64,000 bases of DNA from Paenibacillus sp. FSL R7-0337 (GTDB taxonomy: Bacteria > Bacillota > Bacilli > Paenibacillales > Paenibacillaceae): NCBI RefSeq assembly GCF_037969875.1, contig NZ_CP150218.1, forward strand, positions 2,170,001-2,234,000. The letters run 5' to 3'. Shown one piece after another: positions 24,901-33,434 of this stretch (position 1 is the first letter of the stretch; the number at the start of each line of letters is the position of its first letter). The position numbers and the translations under genes are program-made. Below the pieces are notes generated by a model. The model saw only the letters and a list, made by a program, of their open reading frames with translations. It was not told the origin of the DNA and searched no databases.

Positions 24901-25875
24901 TTAAGCTTGCACGTTCATCAACAAATCATGCAGCCGGTGCTCAAAGGTATGGGCTGCCAGCACCTGCTGTCTTGCTGCTTCAGCAATCCACTTGCGCTCC
25001 TCGTCATGCGCCATGTAGTAATGGATCTTTTGCAGCAAATCATGCTTATCCTGATAAGAAACCACCTGAGTGCCCTCGTCAAACTGATGGCGGAGCCCGC
25101 TTTTATAATCGGTAAGCTGAAACGCTTCACAGCTGGCTGCATCAAAGGTACGGTTGTTGATGCTTGTGGCGATAATCCCTGCCCGGTTACGGTTGTACTT
25201 CTCAGCGGAAGGGCGGTGAATATTCAGCACAATCTTCGCCCCGTTGTAAAACTTGGCAGCCGTCTCCGGCTGGACCCAGGCATTCACCAGCTCCACATTG
25301 CGGTTAGCGCCATGCTTCCATTCATGATAGTGCCGGCCCCACCCCCGCCCCACCAGCTGGATGCGATAGGCTGTGCCTGCAAGTAAGGCTTCTATAAGCT
25401 CAATCCGGTTACTGTAAGGCACGCCTACTAAGCAGATATCACTTCTATACTCATCGGATACGGCTGCGGGGTGAAACAGATCAGGGTCTGTACCCAGCGG
25501 CAGATGATAGACCCGAGGATGACCCAGCGCCCGATAATGCTCCATTGCAGCCTGGTCAATCGTGAAAATATAATCAAAATAAGCAATCAGCGGAGCCGTC
25601 CAATCCATGTAATAGGGGTCCTCTGTCATCCACACCGCCGACTTCACCCCGGATTGTCTGATGTACTCCAGCACAGGCTCTGGAACCTTCACACCGGCCA
25701 TAAGCAGAATCAGCTCCGGCTGCCAAAAATGCTGGTTAAGCTTTATTTCATTCAACACACTGCCAGGCTGCAAAGCTCTGCAATGATGCCCCGCTTTCTG
25801 TAAAGCCTCTGCGATACGCTGCTCGAAGAAAGAATAGACGCCCTGGAAGCCTGATGTTATCAATAGGATATTCAT
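24901..25875 (-). CDS. CgeB-like glycosyltransferase
   Basis: A 324-residue protein with a two-domain glycosyltransferase layout of the CgeB group (DUF3880-like N-terminus plus a Glyco_trans_1_2-like C-terminus). Visible: MNILLITSGFQGVYSFFEQRIAEAL, VWMTEDPYYMDW, YIFTIDQAAMEHYRALG, VYHLPLGTDPDLFHP (about 130-144), DICLVGVPYSNRIELIEAL, VLNIHRP and NNRTFDAASCEAFQLTDY (about 245-262). CgeB in Bacillus subtilis is a late mother-cell gene affecting the spore surface, which fits the neighbouring sps genes. The ATG at 25873-25875 follows GGTGGTGA; the frame extends five codons further. It has its own terminator. Confidence 0.75.
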   Translation of the reverse strand: MNILLITSGFQGVYSFFEQRIAEALQKAGHHCRALQPGSVLNEIKLNQHFWQPELILLMAGVKVPEPVLEYIRQSGVKSAVWMTEDPYYMDWTAPLIAYFDYIFTIDQAAMEHYRALGHPRVYHLPLGTDPDLFHPAAVSDEYRSDICLVGVPYSNRIELIEALLAGTAYRIQLVGRGWGRHYHEWKHGANRNVELVNAWVQPETAAKFYNGAKIVLNIHRPSAEKYNRNRAGIIATSINNRTFDAASCEAFQLTDYKSGLRHQFDEGTQVVSYQDKHDLLQKIHYYMAHDEERKWIAEAARQQVLAAHTFEHRLHDLLMNVQA

Positions 25876-25932
25876 AGCTATCACCACCATAATTACCGAT
25901 ATTTTTCAAAGTCCATAGGATGTTGTCTCTAA

Positions 25933-25976
25933 CATAATATTCACTCAAAACATAGGATGGAACTATGCCATAATAT
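25933..25976 (+). promoter_or_regulatory. Two CATAATAT boxes, possible mother-cell sigma -10 elements
   Basis: CATAATAT occurs at 25933-25940 and 25969-25976 in the 113-bp divergent gap. Both fit CATANNNT, the core of SigE and SigK -10 boxes. The upstream copy has an ATA 15 bases before it (in TCCATAG) and would start transcription near 25946. The downstream copy abuts the ribosome site, so a start there would lose it. Weak evidence. Confidence 0.3.
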
Positions 25977-25988
25977 GGAGGTGAAAAA

Positions 25989-26426
25989 ATGTCGCATACC
26001 CTAGTAGAATTTGCGCGGAGTGTCAGCACCAATCTATCCTTTGGACCTCCGATTCCAATCGATGGAACACCCCACCTGATCTTGGAATTCGGTATGCCTG
26101 TTCCTCCTGCTCCAAGCAATTTCGTTGAGCTTGCTACAACTGTTGGCTGGGAGGCTGTTAACGTCTTTGCCACACCGCCCGTTCAACCCACCCTCCTGCT
26201 GGAATTGCTTGTGAATGGAATTCTCGTAGGCAGTGCCGAACAAGCTGCTATCCCGGCGGATGGAGATCCGATTCGAATGACAACCATGTTTCAGACGATC
26301 CTTACCGATTTTCCCGAAGGTTATTATGCATTTCAGATCTTTGCCTCCAATGTGGAAGATCTTCAAGGCGAAATTAACCTTAGGGGCCCCATCCACATTA
26401 CAGGCAAAGTTATCGTTCCCGCTTAA
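25989..26426 (+). CDS. Small beta-rich protein of unknown function, spore-surface candidate
   Basis: A 145-residue protein that I do not recognise. It is rich in Pro, Val, Ile and Thr, has no cysteine, no signal peptide and no membrane segment. Alternating hydrophobic stretches such as PHLILEFGMPVPP, TLLLELLVNGILVGS, MTTMFQTILTDF, GYYAFQIFASN and GPIHITGKVIV suggest a beta sandwich. GGAGGTG lies 5 bases before the ATG. It is the only plus-strand gene between 8 kb and the right edge, diverges from the CgeB-like gene and has its own terminator. Context suggests a spore surface protein, perhaps an acceptor of the cluster's glycan, but this is inference only. Confidence 0.7.
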   Translation: MSHTLVEFARSVSTNLSFGPPIPIDGTPHLILEFGMPVPPAPSNFVELATTVGWEAVNVFATPPVQPTLLLELLVNGILVGSAEQAAIPADGDPIRMTTMFQTILTDFPEGYYAFQIFASNVEDLQGEINLRGPIHITGKVIVPA

Positions 26427-26433
26427 AATGCAC

Positions 26434-26487
26434 AAAAAAACTCCTTGGCAGAGGTCTTGATTGACCTACTGCTAAGGAGTTTTTGTG
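26434..26487. terminator. Bidirectional terminator between 25989-26426 and divIVA
   Basis: A hairpin with stem ACTCCTTGGCAG / CTGCTAAGGAGT and an inner GGTC/GACC pair, flanked by seven A on the left and TTTTTGTG on the right. The T-run on each strand makes it work for both converging genes. The plus-strand stop is 8 bases upstream; the divIVA stop is about 35 bases away. Confidence 0.88.
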
Positions 26488-26519
26488 TATTAGGGTACAA
26501 GCTAACCGTCATCTTAGGC

Positions 26520-27005
26520 TCAGAGCGCGTTCTCGCTAACCTCACGGCTCTCCAGCGCATTCCAGTCATCCTGGGACAGCAGCTCCAGCTGGGCTTCCAG
26601 CAGCGTCCGGAACCGGGTACGATAGATCGAAGCCTGCTTGCGCAGCTCCTCGGTCTCGATCGCCACCTTGCGGGATTTGGACAACGCTTCGTTGATAATC
26701 CGGTCCGCATTCTTCTCCGCTTCCTTGAGGATCAGCTGGGATTCCTTCTTGGAGTTGTTCTTCACATCATCTGCAGCCTCCTGGGCTACAAGAATGGTCT
26801 TGGACAGACTCTCTTCAATATTGACGAAATGATCCAGGCGTTCCTGAAGGGTTAACAGCTGGTTGTGCAGTTCCTTATTCTCGCGGATCACGCTCTCGTA
26901 ATCCTTAATCACCTGATCCAGAAATTCATTGACCTCATCTTCGTCATAACCGCGGATTCTCCGGGAGAATTCCTTGTTATGTATGTCGAGCGGTGTTAAT
27001 GGCAT
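26520..27005 (-). CDS. divIVA: Cell-division/polarity protein DivIVA
   Basis: Coiled-coil scaffold that binds curved membranes at septa and poles, positioning division and, in sporulation, the chromosome. The 161-residue protein starts MPLTPLDIHNKEFSRRIRGYDEDEVNEFLD, the conserved membrane-binding domain. A long coiled coil (about 30-135) follows and the end is short and acidic. The ATG at 27003-27005 has AGGAGG 8 bases upstream. A TATAAT-like hexamer at 27036-27041 on the minus strand could give it a private promoter. Last of the ylm-divIVA run, as in Bacillus subtilis. Confidence 0.95.
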   Translation of the reverse strand: MPLTPLDIHNKEFSRRIRGYDEDEVNEFLDQVIKDYESVIRENKELHNQLLTLQERLDHFVNIEESLSKTILVAQEAADDVKNNSKKESQLILKEAEKNADRIINEALSKSRKVAIETEELRKQASIYRTRFRTLLEAQLELLSQDDWNALESREVSENAL

Positions 27006-27136
27006 GCTGTGCACCTCCTAGAAATTTCGGTGAAGATTATAGATGAAAGACAATTACCGGCGCACGGCCTGCTAAATGTCCATATTTCCCTGAGATTATC
27101 AATTTCGACAAGCACAGCTGTAATCCTGCAAAGACT

Positions 27137-27919
27137 TCAGACAAATTTGCCTACCAAAATCCGGTAACGGCCCTTCTTCGTCAAGCTGCCGATCTCCAGC
27201 ACCTTGAACCGTCCGAAGCCCTGGATCGAGACCATGTCCCCGTCCTTCAGCGAACAGGACGGATCTTCCTCGACCTTCCAGTTCACGCGGACGCGCCCGG
27301 CCTTGATCGGGGCCAGAATCTTGCTCCGGCTCAGCCGCGTCACATCCGCTGCAATCCCGTCAAGCCGGAGGGATGCCACTGTGAACTCCATCGCCTCCAG
27401 CTTGACCTCACTGCTGCGCAGCCCGGATAACGGCAAGATCTCCGTACTGACGTTAATCCGGTGTACACCGGTCAAATGAATGGACAGGTAATCTGCGATA
27501 TCAGCAGCCACCACTACGTGACAGCCGTCTTCCAGCACATGAATATCACCGATCTTGCCTCTTTTGATGCCAAGTCCCAGGATTGCTCCCATATAATCCC
27601 CATGCTCCAGCGAGAGAAATTTCTGTTCGCCTGAGGTGATCGCCAGCACGCTTAATTCCATATCCTCAACCGTGAGGTCACGATAATCCGGAGCCACCAG
27701 CCCGCGCTTCCGCTCGGCATCCGAAGAACCGCCCTCCCAGCGCACAATCACATCAGGGTGGCGGTTCACCAGACTCTGCAGAATATAGCTCTGACGGGGG
27801 TCCAGAAATTCGGTCAGCTTCGTCTCATGATACTCCCCGGCATTCGTGACCCACTCCCAGGCCTTGTCCACAAATGGCCGCTCGTCCGGGTGGAAATGCC
27901 CGTAGATTTCATTCTTCAT
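27137..27919 (-). CDS. ylmH: S4-domain RNA-binding protein YlmH
   Basis: A 260-residue cytosolic protein of the YlmH family. In Bacillus subtilis YlmH binds stalled 50S ribosomes and helps in ribosome quality control; its gene is part of the division cluster. The N-terminal two thirds is the family-specific part (HFHPDERPFVDKAWEWV, VIVRWEGGSSDAERKR, LGLGIKRGKIGDI). The C-terminal S4 domain begins about residue 183 with LRLDGIAADVTRLSRSKI and contains AGRVRVNWK and DGDMVSIQGFGRFKV. It lies 5 bases after ylmG. Confidence 0.94.
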   Translation of the reverse strand: MKNEIYGHFHPDERPFVDKAWEWVTNAGEYHETKLTEFLDPRQSYILQSLVNRHPDVIVRWEGGSSDAERKRGLVAPDYRDLTVEDMELSVLAITSGEQKFLSLEHGDYMGAILGLGIKRGKIGDIHVLEDGCHVVVAADIADYLSIHLTGVHRINVSTEILPLSGLRSSEVKLEAMEFTVASLRLDGIAADVTRLSRSKILAPIKAGRVRVNWKVEEDPSCSLKDGDMVSIQGFGRFKVLEIGSLTKKGRYRILVGKFV

Positions 27920-27924
27920 GGGAC

Positions 27925-28194
27925 TCAGCCGAAGACCGAGGTTACGATAGACTGAAGCCCGACTGCCGCAAAACGCAGCATGATAATCGCGACAATCGGG
28001 GAAATATCCAGCGTTCCAAACAGCGGAGGGATAATCCTCCGGAACGGTGCCAGATACGGCTCCACCAGCTTGCCCAGCAGCTCGCCGATAAAGTTCTCAC
28101 GCAGATTTGGCAGCCAGGACATTAGAATGTATACGAGAATCATGTAATAGTAAATCTGGAATAGGATGTATATAATTGAAGATACTTCGTTCAA
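27925..28194 (-). CDS. ylmG: YggT-family membrane protein YlmG
   Basis: An 89-residue protein with two predicted membrane helices (about 7-27 and 64-86) around the conserved hydrophilic stretch MSWLPNLRENFIGELLGKLVEPYLAPFRRIIPP, the YggT hallmark. Related proteins are implicated in membrane and division processes, but no activity is known. The TTG start has GAGGTG 8 bases upstream. It sits between sepF and ylmH with short gaps, so it belongs to the same operon. Confidence 0.92.
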   Translation of the reverse strand: MNEVSSIIYILFQIYYYMILVYILMSWLPNLRENFIGELLGKLVEPYLAPFRRIIPPLFGTLDISPIVAIIMLRFAAVGLQSIVTSVFG

Positions 28195-28201
28195 AACCTG
28201 C

Positions 28202-28648
28202 TCACCTCATTCTGTTGTAATCTTGCTCGTCACCCAGGATCTCGGTAATGGAGCCTTGAATCTCCACGGTGTCCGGTGTGCACATAAATATATTGCCCCC
28301 AATTTTGGATATTCCTCCACCCAGAGCATAAACAGTTCCGCTGAGAAAATCGATGATCCGCATCGCCTGGTCATTGCGCACCCGCTGCAGGTTAATTACT
28401 ACCGTGCGGTGTGAACGCAGATGGTCGGCAATCTCCTGCGCCTCGTCATACGAGCGCGGCTCGTAGAGCACAACCTTCACATTTTTTTGGGAATGAATGC
28501 TGACGACGTTGGCCCTCTGATTCTTGCGTGTTTCTACAGGGGCGGGTTCGTATTCATCCTCATCACGGGAGATTTGCTCCCGTTCCACAATCTCCTCTTC
28601 CTCCTGCAAACCCAAGAAACTCATAAATCGGTTCATCACGCCCATCAT
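28202..28648 (-). CDS. sepF: Cell division protein SepF
   Basis: Membrane anchor of the Z-ring that binds the FtsZ C-terminus and polymerises into rings. The 148-residue protein has the N-terminal amphipathic membrane helix ([13 protein letters not shown]), an acidic variable linker (about 17-45) and the SepF core (about 58-140) with [58 protein letters not shown]. The ATG at 28648 overlaps the end of ylmE by 4 bases; a second ATG one codon later has better spacing to AGGAGG. Either would give the same protein within one residue. Confidence 0.95.
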   Translation of the reverse strand: MMGVMNRFMSFLGLQEEEEIVEREQISRDEDEYEPAPVETRKNQRANVVSIHSQKNVKVVLYEPRSYDEAQEIADHLRSHRTVVINLQRVRNDQAMRIIDFLSGTVYALGGGISKIGGNIFMCTPDTVEIQGSITEILGDEQDYNRMR

Positions 28649-29340
28649 TCTCCCTCCTCATGACCTACTAATACCGTTCCCAGGCGTACCCGGGTGGCTC
28701 CTTCCTGTATCGCCACTTCAAAGTCATTCGACATGCCCATCGACAGCTCTTGTATTGGCTCAGGTGTCAAACCCAACAGATTCAAGCGGTCACGCAGCTC
28801 ACGGAGTCCGCGGAATACCGGCCGGGTCGCCTCGGGGTCTTCTTCGTGAGGGGCCATCGTCATCAGGCCGATGACCTTCACCCGGTCAAGCGGAGCGATC
28901 TCCCGCAGGAAGTCCTCCACCGCTTCCGGCGCCAGGCCGAACTTGGTATCTTCGCCTGAAATATTCACCTGCAGGAACACCTTCACAGCAAGTCCCGCAG
29001 CTTCCGCCTTCTTATGCAGCTCCCTGGCCAGCGACAGCCGGTCCAGAGAGTGAATATATTGAAATTTACCGATAACGTCCTTCACCTTATTCGTCTGCAG
29101 ATGCCCGATAAAGTGCCATATTCCCTTATGCCCAAGCGCATTCCATTTCGGCTCCGCATCCTGCCAGCGGCTCTCGGCGATCTCCTCAAGACCTGCCTCC
29201 AGCACAGCGGCAACCGTATTCAGCGATACGTATTTCGTTACTGCAATCAGCTTGACTTCACTGGCATCCCGGCCGCTGGCCGCGCAGGCCCGTGCGACAC
29301 GTTCCCGGGTAGTGGCTATTCTTTCTTGTAGCGAGGCCAA
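28645..29340 (-). CDS. ylmE: PLP homeostasis protein, YggS/YlmE family
   Basis: A 231-residue alanine-racemase-like barrel that binds pyridoxal phosphate without known catalysis and buffers cellular PLP and amino-acid pools. The PLP lysine is K36 in [10 protein letters not shown]. Other family marks are [13 protein letters not shown] (about 76-88), [20 protein letters not shown] (about 126-137), GLMTMAP and [14 protein letters not shown] (about 198-211). TTG start with GGAG 10 bases upstream. It follows pgeF after 4 bases. Confidence 0.94.
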   Translation of the reverse strand: MASLQERIATTRERVARACAASGRDASEVKLIAVTKYVSLNTVAAVLEAGLEEIAESRWQDAEPKWNALGHKGIWHFIGHLQTNKVKDVIGKFQYIHSLDRLSLARELHKKAEAAGLAVKVFLQVNISGEDTKFGLAPEAVEDFLREIAPLDRVKVIGLMTMAPHEEDPEATRPVFRGLRELRDRLNLLGLTPEPIQELSMGMSNDFEVAIQEGATRVRLGTVLVGHEEGE

Positions 29341-29344
29341 AATT

Positions 29345-30202
29345 TCAACTCTCCTTTATTCCGATCCAGCTCGTCATTCTCCCAGTGACCCCGTTTTCCT
29401 TCCGGTACGAAAAGAACAGATCACTGTTACAGCTTGTACACCAAGTTGTACATTCGATATGAGTCGGCAATATTCCTGCTTTTATCATAATGCGTTGATT
29501 CAATTCTTTCAAGTTCAGCATCATTTTGCTGCTGTCTGTCTCCGATGGTCTATATACAGCCCGCGCGCCTTCCGCCACAGCCGGCAGGTTCAGCCTGGCC
29601 TCCAGGCGCCGGACAGGGTCCATTACATAATCATCCACCTCATAGCAGCAGTCTCCGATGGAAGGCCCTATAGCAGCCTGTATGTCCTCAGGACGGCTCC
29701 CGTACGTCTGTCCCATGCGCTCAACCATCGCGGCCACGATTTCCGCCACGGTCCCCTTCCAGCCTGCATGCGCCAGCCCCACCACCTGGTTCAGTGGATC
29801 ATGGAAGAACAGCGGCACACAATCAGCGTAAAAAGAAGTCAACAGCACCCCGGGCACATTCGTCAGCAGCCCGTCAGTGGCTTGAAAGGCAGAGGCCCGG
29901 TCCAGGCTGCCCCGGCCGCGATCCTGTTCTGTAATGACAGCGATCTCTTTGCCATGGGTCTGTTCCCCGCAGGTCCAATCGGCAAGCCGGAAGCCCAGAC
30001 TCGCAGCCAGCAGGCTGCGGTTAGCCAGCACATCCGCCGGATCATCGCCTACATGAAAAGCACAATTGAAGCTGTCATACGGTTCTTTGCCGCTGCCGCC
30101 TGCTCTGCCGGTGAAGCCTGCAGTAATGCTCCTATACGGCTCACGCCACGGCACCAGATGCAGCAGCATGCTCGCTGTGCCATTTTGCATAAACGGTTCC
30201 AT
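29345..30202 (-). CDS. pgeF: Multicopper-oxidase-like purine nucleoside enzyme PgeF (YlmD)
   Basis: A 285-residue member of the YfiH/LACC1 family, reported elsewhere to act on purine nucleosides and to edit wrongly incorporated residues in peptidoglycan precursors. Catalytic zinc ligands are visible: the histidine in CGEQTHGKEI (about 75-84), the cysteine in YADCVPLFF (about 125-133) and the histidine in GLAHAGWKGTV (about 143-153). The ATG at 30200-30202 with GGAGGTG 5-6 bases upstream is preferred; the open frame extends 15 codons more without a ribosome site. Starts the pgeF-ylmE-sepF-ylmG-ylmH run. Confidence 0.92.
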   Translation of the reverse strand: MEPFMQNGTASMLLHLVPWREPYRSITAGFTGRAGGSGKEPYDSFNCAFHVGDDPADVLANRSLLAASLGFRLADWTCGEQTHGKEIAVITEQDRGRGSLDRASAFQATDGLLTNVPGVLLTSFYADCVPLFFHDPLNQVVGLAHAGWKGTVAEIVAAMVERMGQTYGSRPEDIQAAIGPSIGDCCYEVDDYVMDPVRRLEARLNLPAVAEGARAVYRPSETDSSKMMLNLKELNQRIMIKAGILPTHIECTTWCTSCNSDLFFSYRKENGVTGRMTSWIGIKES

Positions 30203-30275
30203 CTCTTCACCTCCGCTTAAGTGTACCACACTCAGCCCCGAAAACATTCTCCTATGACTTTACCCATATCCGCAG

Positions 30276-30305
30276 AAAAAAGACGCACCTCATTAATAAG
30301 TGCGC
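30276..30305 (-). terminator. Terminator overlapping the 3' end of ylmC
   Basis: On the minus strand GCGCAC and GGTGCGT form a stem around an AT-rich loop, followed by TTTTTT. The left arm includes the last codons of ylmC. It separates ylmC from pgeF. Confidence 0.65.
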
Positions 30306-30637
30306 CGTTCACTGCGGTCCGGCCGTTCCAGGTACATCATCTCGCGGTCTTCCTGTCCCTGCGGTATGCGGGGCTCCTCCAGCTTCACGAGCACGACATC
30401 CGCACCGATCTTCACGATATTCCGCCATGGAATCACCAGATCGGCACCGCCGCCGAACAACCCCATGAATCTGGTATAGCCCGGGACAATCACAGCGTCA
30501 ATGACGCCTCTACGCAAATCCAGCTCCAGATCGCTGATCTGGCCCAGCCGTTTACCGTCGACAATATTGATTACATCTTTGGTTTGAAAATCGGAGATTT
30601 TCATCTTTTTACCCGAAGCTGACGTTTCCTCAATCAT
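30293..30637 (-). CDS. ylmC: PRC-barrel protein, YlmC/YmxH family
   Basis: A 114-residue small protein of the YlmC/YmxH sporulation-associated family. The PRC-barrel lies at about 12-90: MKISDFQTKDVINIVDGKRLGQISDLELDLRRG, FMGLFGGGADLVIPWRNIVKIGADVVLVKL, closely following the family pattern. Function is unknown. The start is uncertain. The ATG at 30635-30637 has AGGGG 7 bases upstream; the shorter MKISDF start matches the Bacillus protein length but lacks a good ribosome site. It follows sigG after a terminator. Confidence 0.85.
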   Translation of the reverse strand: MIEETSASGKKMKISDFQTKDVINIVDGKRLGQISDLELDLRRGVIDAVIVPGYTRFMGLFGGGADLVIPWRNIVKIGADVVLVKLEEPRIPQGQEDREMMYLERPDRSERRTY

Positions 30638-30730
30638 CCTGCCACCCCTGTACATTCAGACCTATAGCTCAGTATATGTCCTTAAGGCTTGGCCGCATGA
30701 CTGATTCCAGATCCTCTGTGCCCCGGACAT

Positions 30731-30781
30731 ATAAAAGGATATCCCGGCTAGCCGCTAGTTGCCGCCATCCGGAATATCCTC
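30731..30781 (-). terminator. Terminator of sigG
   Basis: On the minus strand GGATATTCCGG and CCGGGATATCC form a stem with a GC-rich loop, followed by TTTTATATG. It starts about 20 bases after the sigG stop codon. Confidence 0.75.
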
Positions 30782-30801
30782 CGCTCATTTATAGACTGTG
30801 G

Positions 30802-31584
30802 TCAGGACTTTACATGCTTTTGCATTTGCTGGATTGCTGATTTCTCAAGCCGTGAGACCTGAGCCTGGGAGATGCCAATCTCGTCGGCGACCTCCATCTG
30901 GGTCTTACCTTCGAAGAAGCGCATCGACAAAATGCGTTTCTCACGCTGCCCCAGCCGCTGCATGGCCTCCCGCAGCGCAATCTCCTCAATCCAGGAGACA
31001 TCCTTGTTCTTGTCGTCACTGATCTGATCCATCACATAGATCGGGTCCCCGCCGTCATGATAGATCGGCTCGAACAGAGAGACCGGGTCCTGGATCGCAT
31101 CAAGGGCGAAGACAACATCCTCCTTCGGAACACCGAGCGCTTCGGATATTTCGAAGATCGTCGGCTCCCGCGAATTCTGGTTCGTCAGGCTGTCACGCAC
31201 CTGCAGCGCCTTATAGGCAATGTCGCGCAGGGAGCGGGATACCCGGATCGGGTTGTTGTCGCGCAAGTAGCGGCGGATCTCTCCGATGATCATCGGCACC
31301 GCATAGGTGGAGAACTTGACATTCTGCGATAAATCGAAATTATCGATGGCTTTCATGAGTCCGATGCAGCCTACCTGAAACAAATCATCCACGAACTCTC
31401 CACGATTATTGAACCTTTGAATCACGCTTAGCACAAGCCTGAGGTTGCCATTTACCAATTTCTCTCTGGCGGATCGCTCGCCCTGCTGCTGCAGCGAAGT
31501 GAACAATGCCCGCATTTCCACGTTCGTGAGAACAGGCAGCTTGGCGGTGTCCACACCGCAAATCTCGACTTTATTTCGGGTCAT
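30802..31584 (-). CDS. sigG: Forespore sigma factor SigG
   Basis: Late forespore-specific RNA polymerase sigma factor. The 260-residue protein has region 2 (LVNGNLRLVLSVIQRFNNRGEFVDDLFQVGCIGLMKAIDNFDLSQNVKFSTYAVPMIIGEI), region 3 and region 4 with the helix-turn-helix (TQMEVADEIGISQAQVSRLEKSAI). VEICGVDTAKLPVLTNVEM at the N-terminus is SigG-specific. The ATG at 31582-31584 follows GGGAGG by 9 bases. It lies 78 bases after sigE, the classical spoIIGA-sigE-sigG order. Confidence 0.97.
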   Translation of the reverse strand: MTRNKVEICGVDTAKLPVLTNVEMRALFTSLQQQGERSAREKLVNGNLRLVLSVIQRFNNRGEFVDDLFQVGCIGLMKAIDNFDLSQNVKFSTYAVPMIIGEIRRYLRDNNPIRVSRSLRDIAYKALQVRDSLTNQNSREPTIFEISEALGVPKEDVVFALDAIQDPVSLFEPIYHDGGDPIYVMDQISDDKNKDVSWIEEIALREAMQRLGQREKRILSMRFFEGKTQMEVADEIGISQAQVSRLEKSAIQQMQKHVKS

Positions 31585-31662
31585 GATGATTAACCTCCCA
31601 AGGAGAAACATTACTGTACATTATCTCCCCGGCCCGGCATTTTATTCCTCAGCGTTTATCAC

Positions 31663-32382
31663 TTACACCATCTTGTTGAACTCCTTGCGCAGCCGCTTGA
31701 TAATTCTTTTTTCCAGGCGCGAAATATAAGATTGGGAGATGCCCAGCAGATCAGCTACATCCTTTTGCGTTTTTTCCTCGCCGCCCCGCAGCCCGAACCG
31801 CAGCTCCATAATCAGCCGTTCCCGCTCGCTGAGCTTCTCCAGCGCCTTCTGCAGCAGCTTGCGGTCGACCTGCTCCTCAATGTTCCGGTAGATCGTATCG
31901 TTCTCCGTGCCCAGCACATCCGAGAGCAGCAGCTCGTTGCCGTCCCAATCAATATTCAGCGGTTCATCAAAAGAAACCTCGCTTCTGGTCTTGCTGTTAC
32001 GCCGCAGATACATCAGAATTTCATTCTCGATGCAGCGTGAGGCGTAGGTGGCGAGTTTGATTTTTTTCTCCGGATCAAAGGTGTTGACCGCCTTAATCAG
32101 TCCGATCGCGCCAATGGATACCAGATCCTCGATGTTAATGCCGGTGTTCTCGAATTTCCGGGCGATGTAGACCACCAGCCGCAGGTTGCGCTCAATCAGC
32201 ATAGCCCGGACTGCTGCATCCCCGCTGGAGAGCCGCTGGAGCAGGAATTCCTCCTCCTCGCGTGTCAACGGCGGCGGCAGCGCTTCACTTCCCCCGATAT
32301 AATAAATCTCCTGGCTCTTCAGACCGAGCAGAAACAGCATGCGGTAATACTGCAGTTGCAGCACAAGCTTGAATTTGACCAT
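31663..32382 (-). CDS. sigE: Pro-SigE, mother-cell sigma factor precursor
   Basis: Early mother-cell sigma factor made as an inactive precursor and cut by SpoIIGA. The 239-residue protein carries the N-terminal pro-sequence (about 1-28, hydrophobic and basic), the conserved [14 protein letters not shown] just after it, region 2 ([38 protein letters not shown]), and region 4 ending in [30 protein letters not shown] lies 7 bases before the ATG. It sits 22 bases after spoIIGA in the same operon. Confidence 0.97.
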   Translation of the reverse strand: MVKFKLVLQLQYYRMLFLLGLKSQEIYYIGGSEALPPPLTREEEEFLLQRLSSGDAAVRAMLIERNLRLVVYIARKFENTGINIEDLVSIGAIGLIKAVNTFDPEKKIKLATYASRCIENEILMYLRRNSKTRSEVSFDEPLNIDWDGNELLLSDVLGTENDTIYRNIEEQVDRKLLQKALEKLSERERLIMELRFGLRGGEEKTQKDVADLLGISQSYISRLEKRIIKRLRKEFNKMV

Positions 32383-32404
32383 TATTGTTCCTCCTATAGG
32401 TTAC

Positions 32405-33361
32405 TTAGCCCATCACCTTGTCAGCCGGCGCTTCTGGAGCACTCTCTTTGTGGGTCAGGTCAGGATGTATGACCGCCCGGTACGCGCCGTCTCCCGACAG
32501 TGTCCCGCCATCCAGCCCGATGAGTACCCTTGTGCTGCAAAAGGTATCACCGCCAAGTTCTATACTCACCTTATCCGGCTTCAGCGCGAGCATGAAGGAT
32601 GCCCCGCGATTGACGCCTCTGTACGGCACCAGCCGTATCCTGTCCTGCCAGGCGAACGACTGCCCGTCCGTTTCCAGTACAAGTGTATCTGCACCCGTCT
32701 GGGTCAGCCTTCCTTTCCAGGAAGCCGGCAAATGGCCCTCCCACAGCGAGGCTTCCATCACCATGACCGGAATCCTCGTCAGCGGATCGCTGAGCCGGTT
32801 CCCGGTATCCAGCAGTCCGGGGCAGGTAACCGACACTCCGTCGATCTCCACCGTCACTTCCCCAATATAGGAATCCAGTTGTTCTCTGTGCCGGCGGGAG
32901 GATTGGATCAGCTTGAAGAGCAACAGCACCAGCGGAAGCAGGGCAAGCACGAACCAGAACCCGATCTTCAGCCGGTAAGCTTGGCCTCCCGATGAGGTGA
33001 AGATCATGCCCTTCCAGAGGTCACCAGAGCTTTGCAGCAGATAATGAACGCCTATGATCCCTCCCGCCGCCGCAAAATTAATGATATAAAACGCCCCAAA
33101 TGCCCGAAGATAGCTTTGCAGACTTCTAAATCCAAAGGCTATCCAGATCATCAAAACCGATAACCCGAATTTGATGAGAAAGGTATACAGAAAGGACAGC
33201 TCCGGTACGAACATCATGACGACATAGAGTGCACCCGCCAGCGCTGAGAGAGTCAGCCGCCACCAGGATACCTTGTGCTTAACCAGCCAGCTTGTCAGCC
33301 ACAGCAGAACTCCGTCGATCAGCAGATTGGCGGCAAAAATCAAGTCAATATAGACAACCAT
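32405..33361 (-). CDS. spoIIGA: Sporulation sigma-E processing peptidase SpoIIGA
   Basis: Membrane-embedded aspartic protease that removes the pro-sequence of SigE after a signal from the forespore. The 318-residue protein has about five hydrophobic helices in residues 1-155 and a C-terminal cytosolic protease domain with the catalytic aspartate D185 in LLDTGNRLSDPLT. GVNRGASFMLALKPDKV and LIGLDGGTLSGDGAYRAVIHP are further family stretches. The ATG at 33359-33361 (MVVYIDLIFAANLLID) follows GGTGAG; the GTG three codons upstream overlaps this site. Confidence 0.95.
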   Translation of the reverse strand: MVVYIDLIFAANLLIDGVLLWLTSWLVKHKVSWWRLTLSALAGALYVVMMFVPELSFLYTFLIKFGLSVLMIWIAFGFRSLQSYLRAFGAFYIINFAAAGGIIGVHYLLQSSGDLWKGMIFTSSGGQAYRLKIGFWFVLALLPLVLLLFKLIQSSRRHREQLDSYIGEVTVEIDGVSVTCPGLLDTGNRLSDPLTRIPVMVMEASLWEGHLPASWKGRLTQTGADTLVLETDGQSFAWQDRIRLVPYRGVNRGASFMLALKPDKVSIELGGDTFCSTRVLIGLDGGTLSGDGAYRAVIHPDLTHKESAPEAPADKVMG

Positions 33362-33434
33362 CGCTCTCACCTGCCTGCAAACGGATATCTATCCGGAGGC
33401 CTCGGTGCAGGCTCTCTTTTTAGACGATAAGATT

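Noticed and set aside
25965..25976. CATAATAT next to the ribosome site of 25989-26426 with AACA 16 bases upstream as a perfect-looking SigK promoter
   Set aside because: The transcription start would fall at or after the ribosome binding site, so this copy cannot drive normal translation; the upstream copy is more plausible.
31585..31662. Forespore SigF/SigG-type promoter ahead of sigG
   Set aside because: GGGGAGATAA resembles the -10, but the only -35-like element (GAATA) is about 12 bases away, shorter than the usual spacing, so I do not call it.
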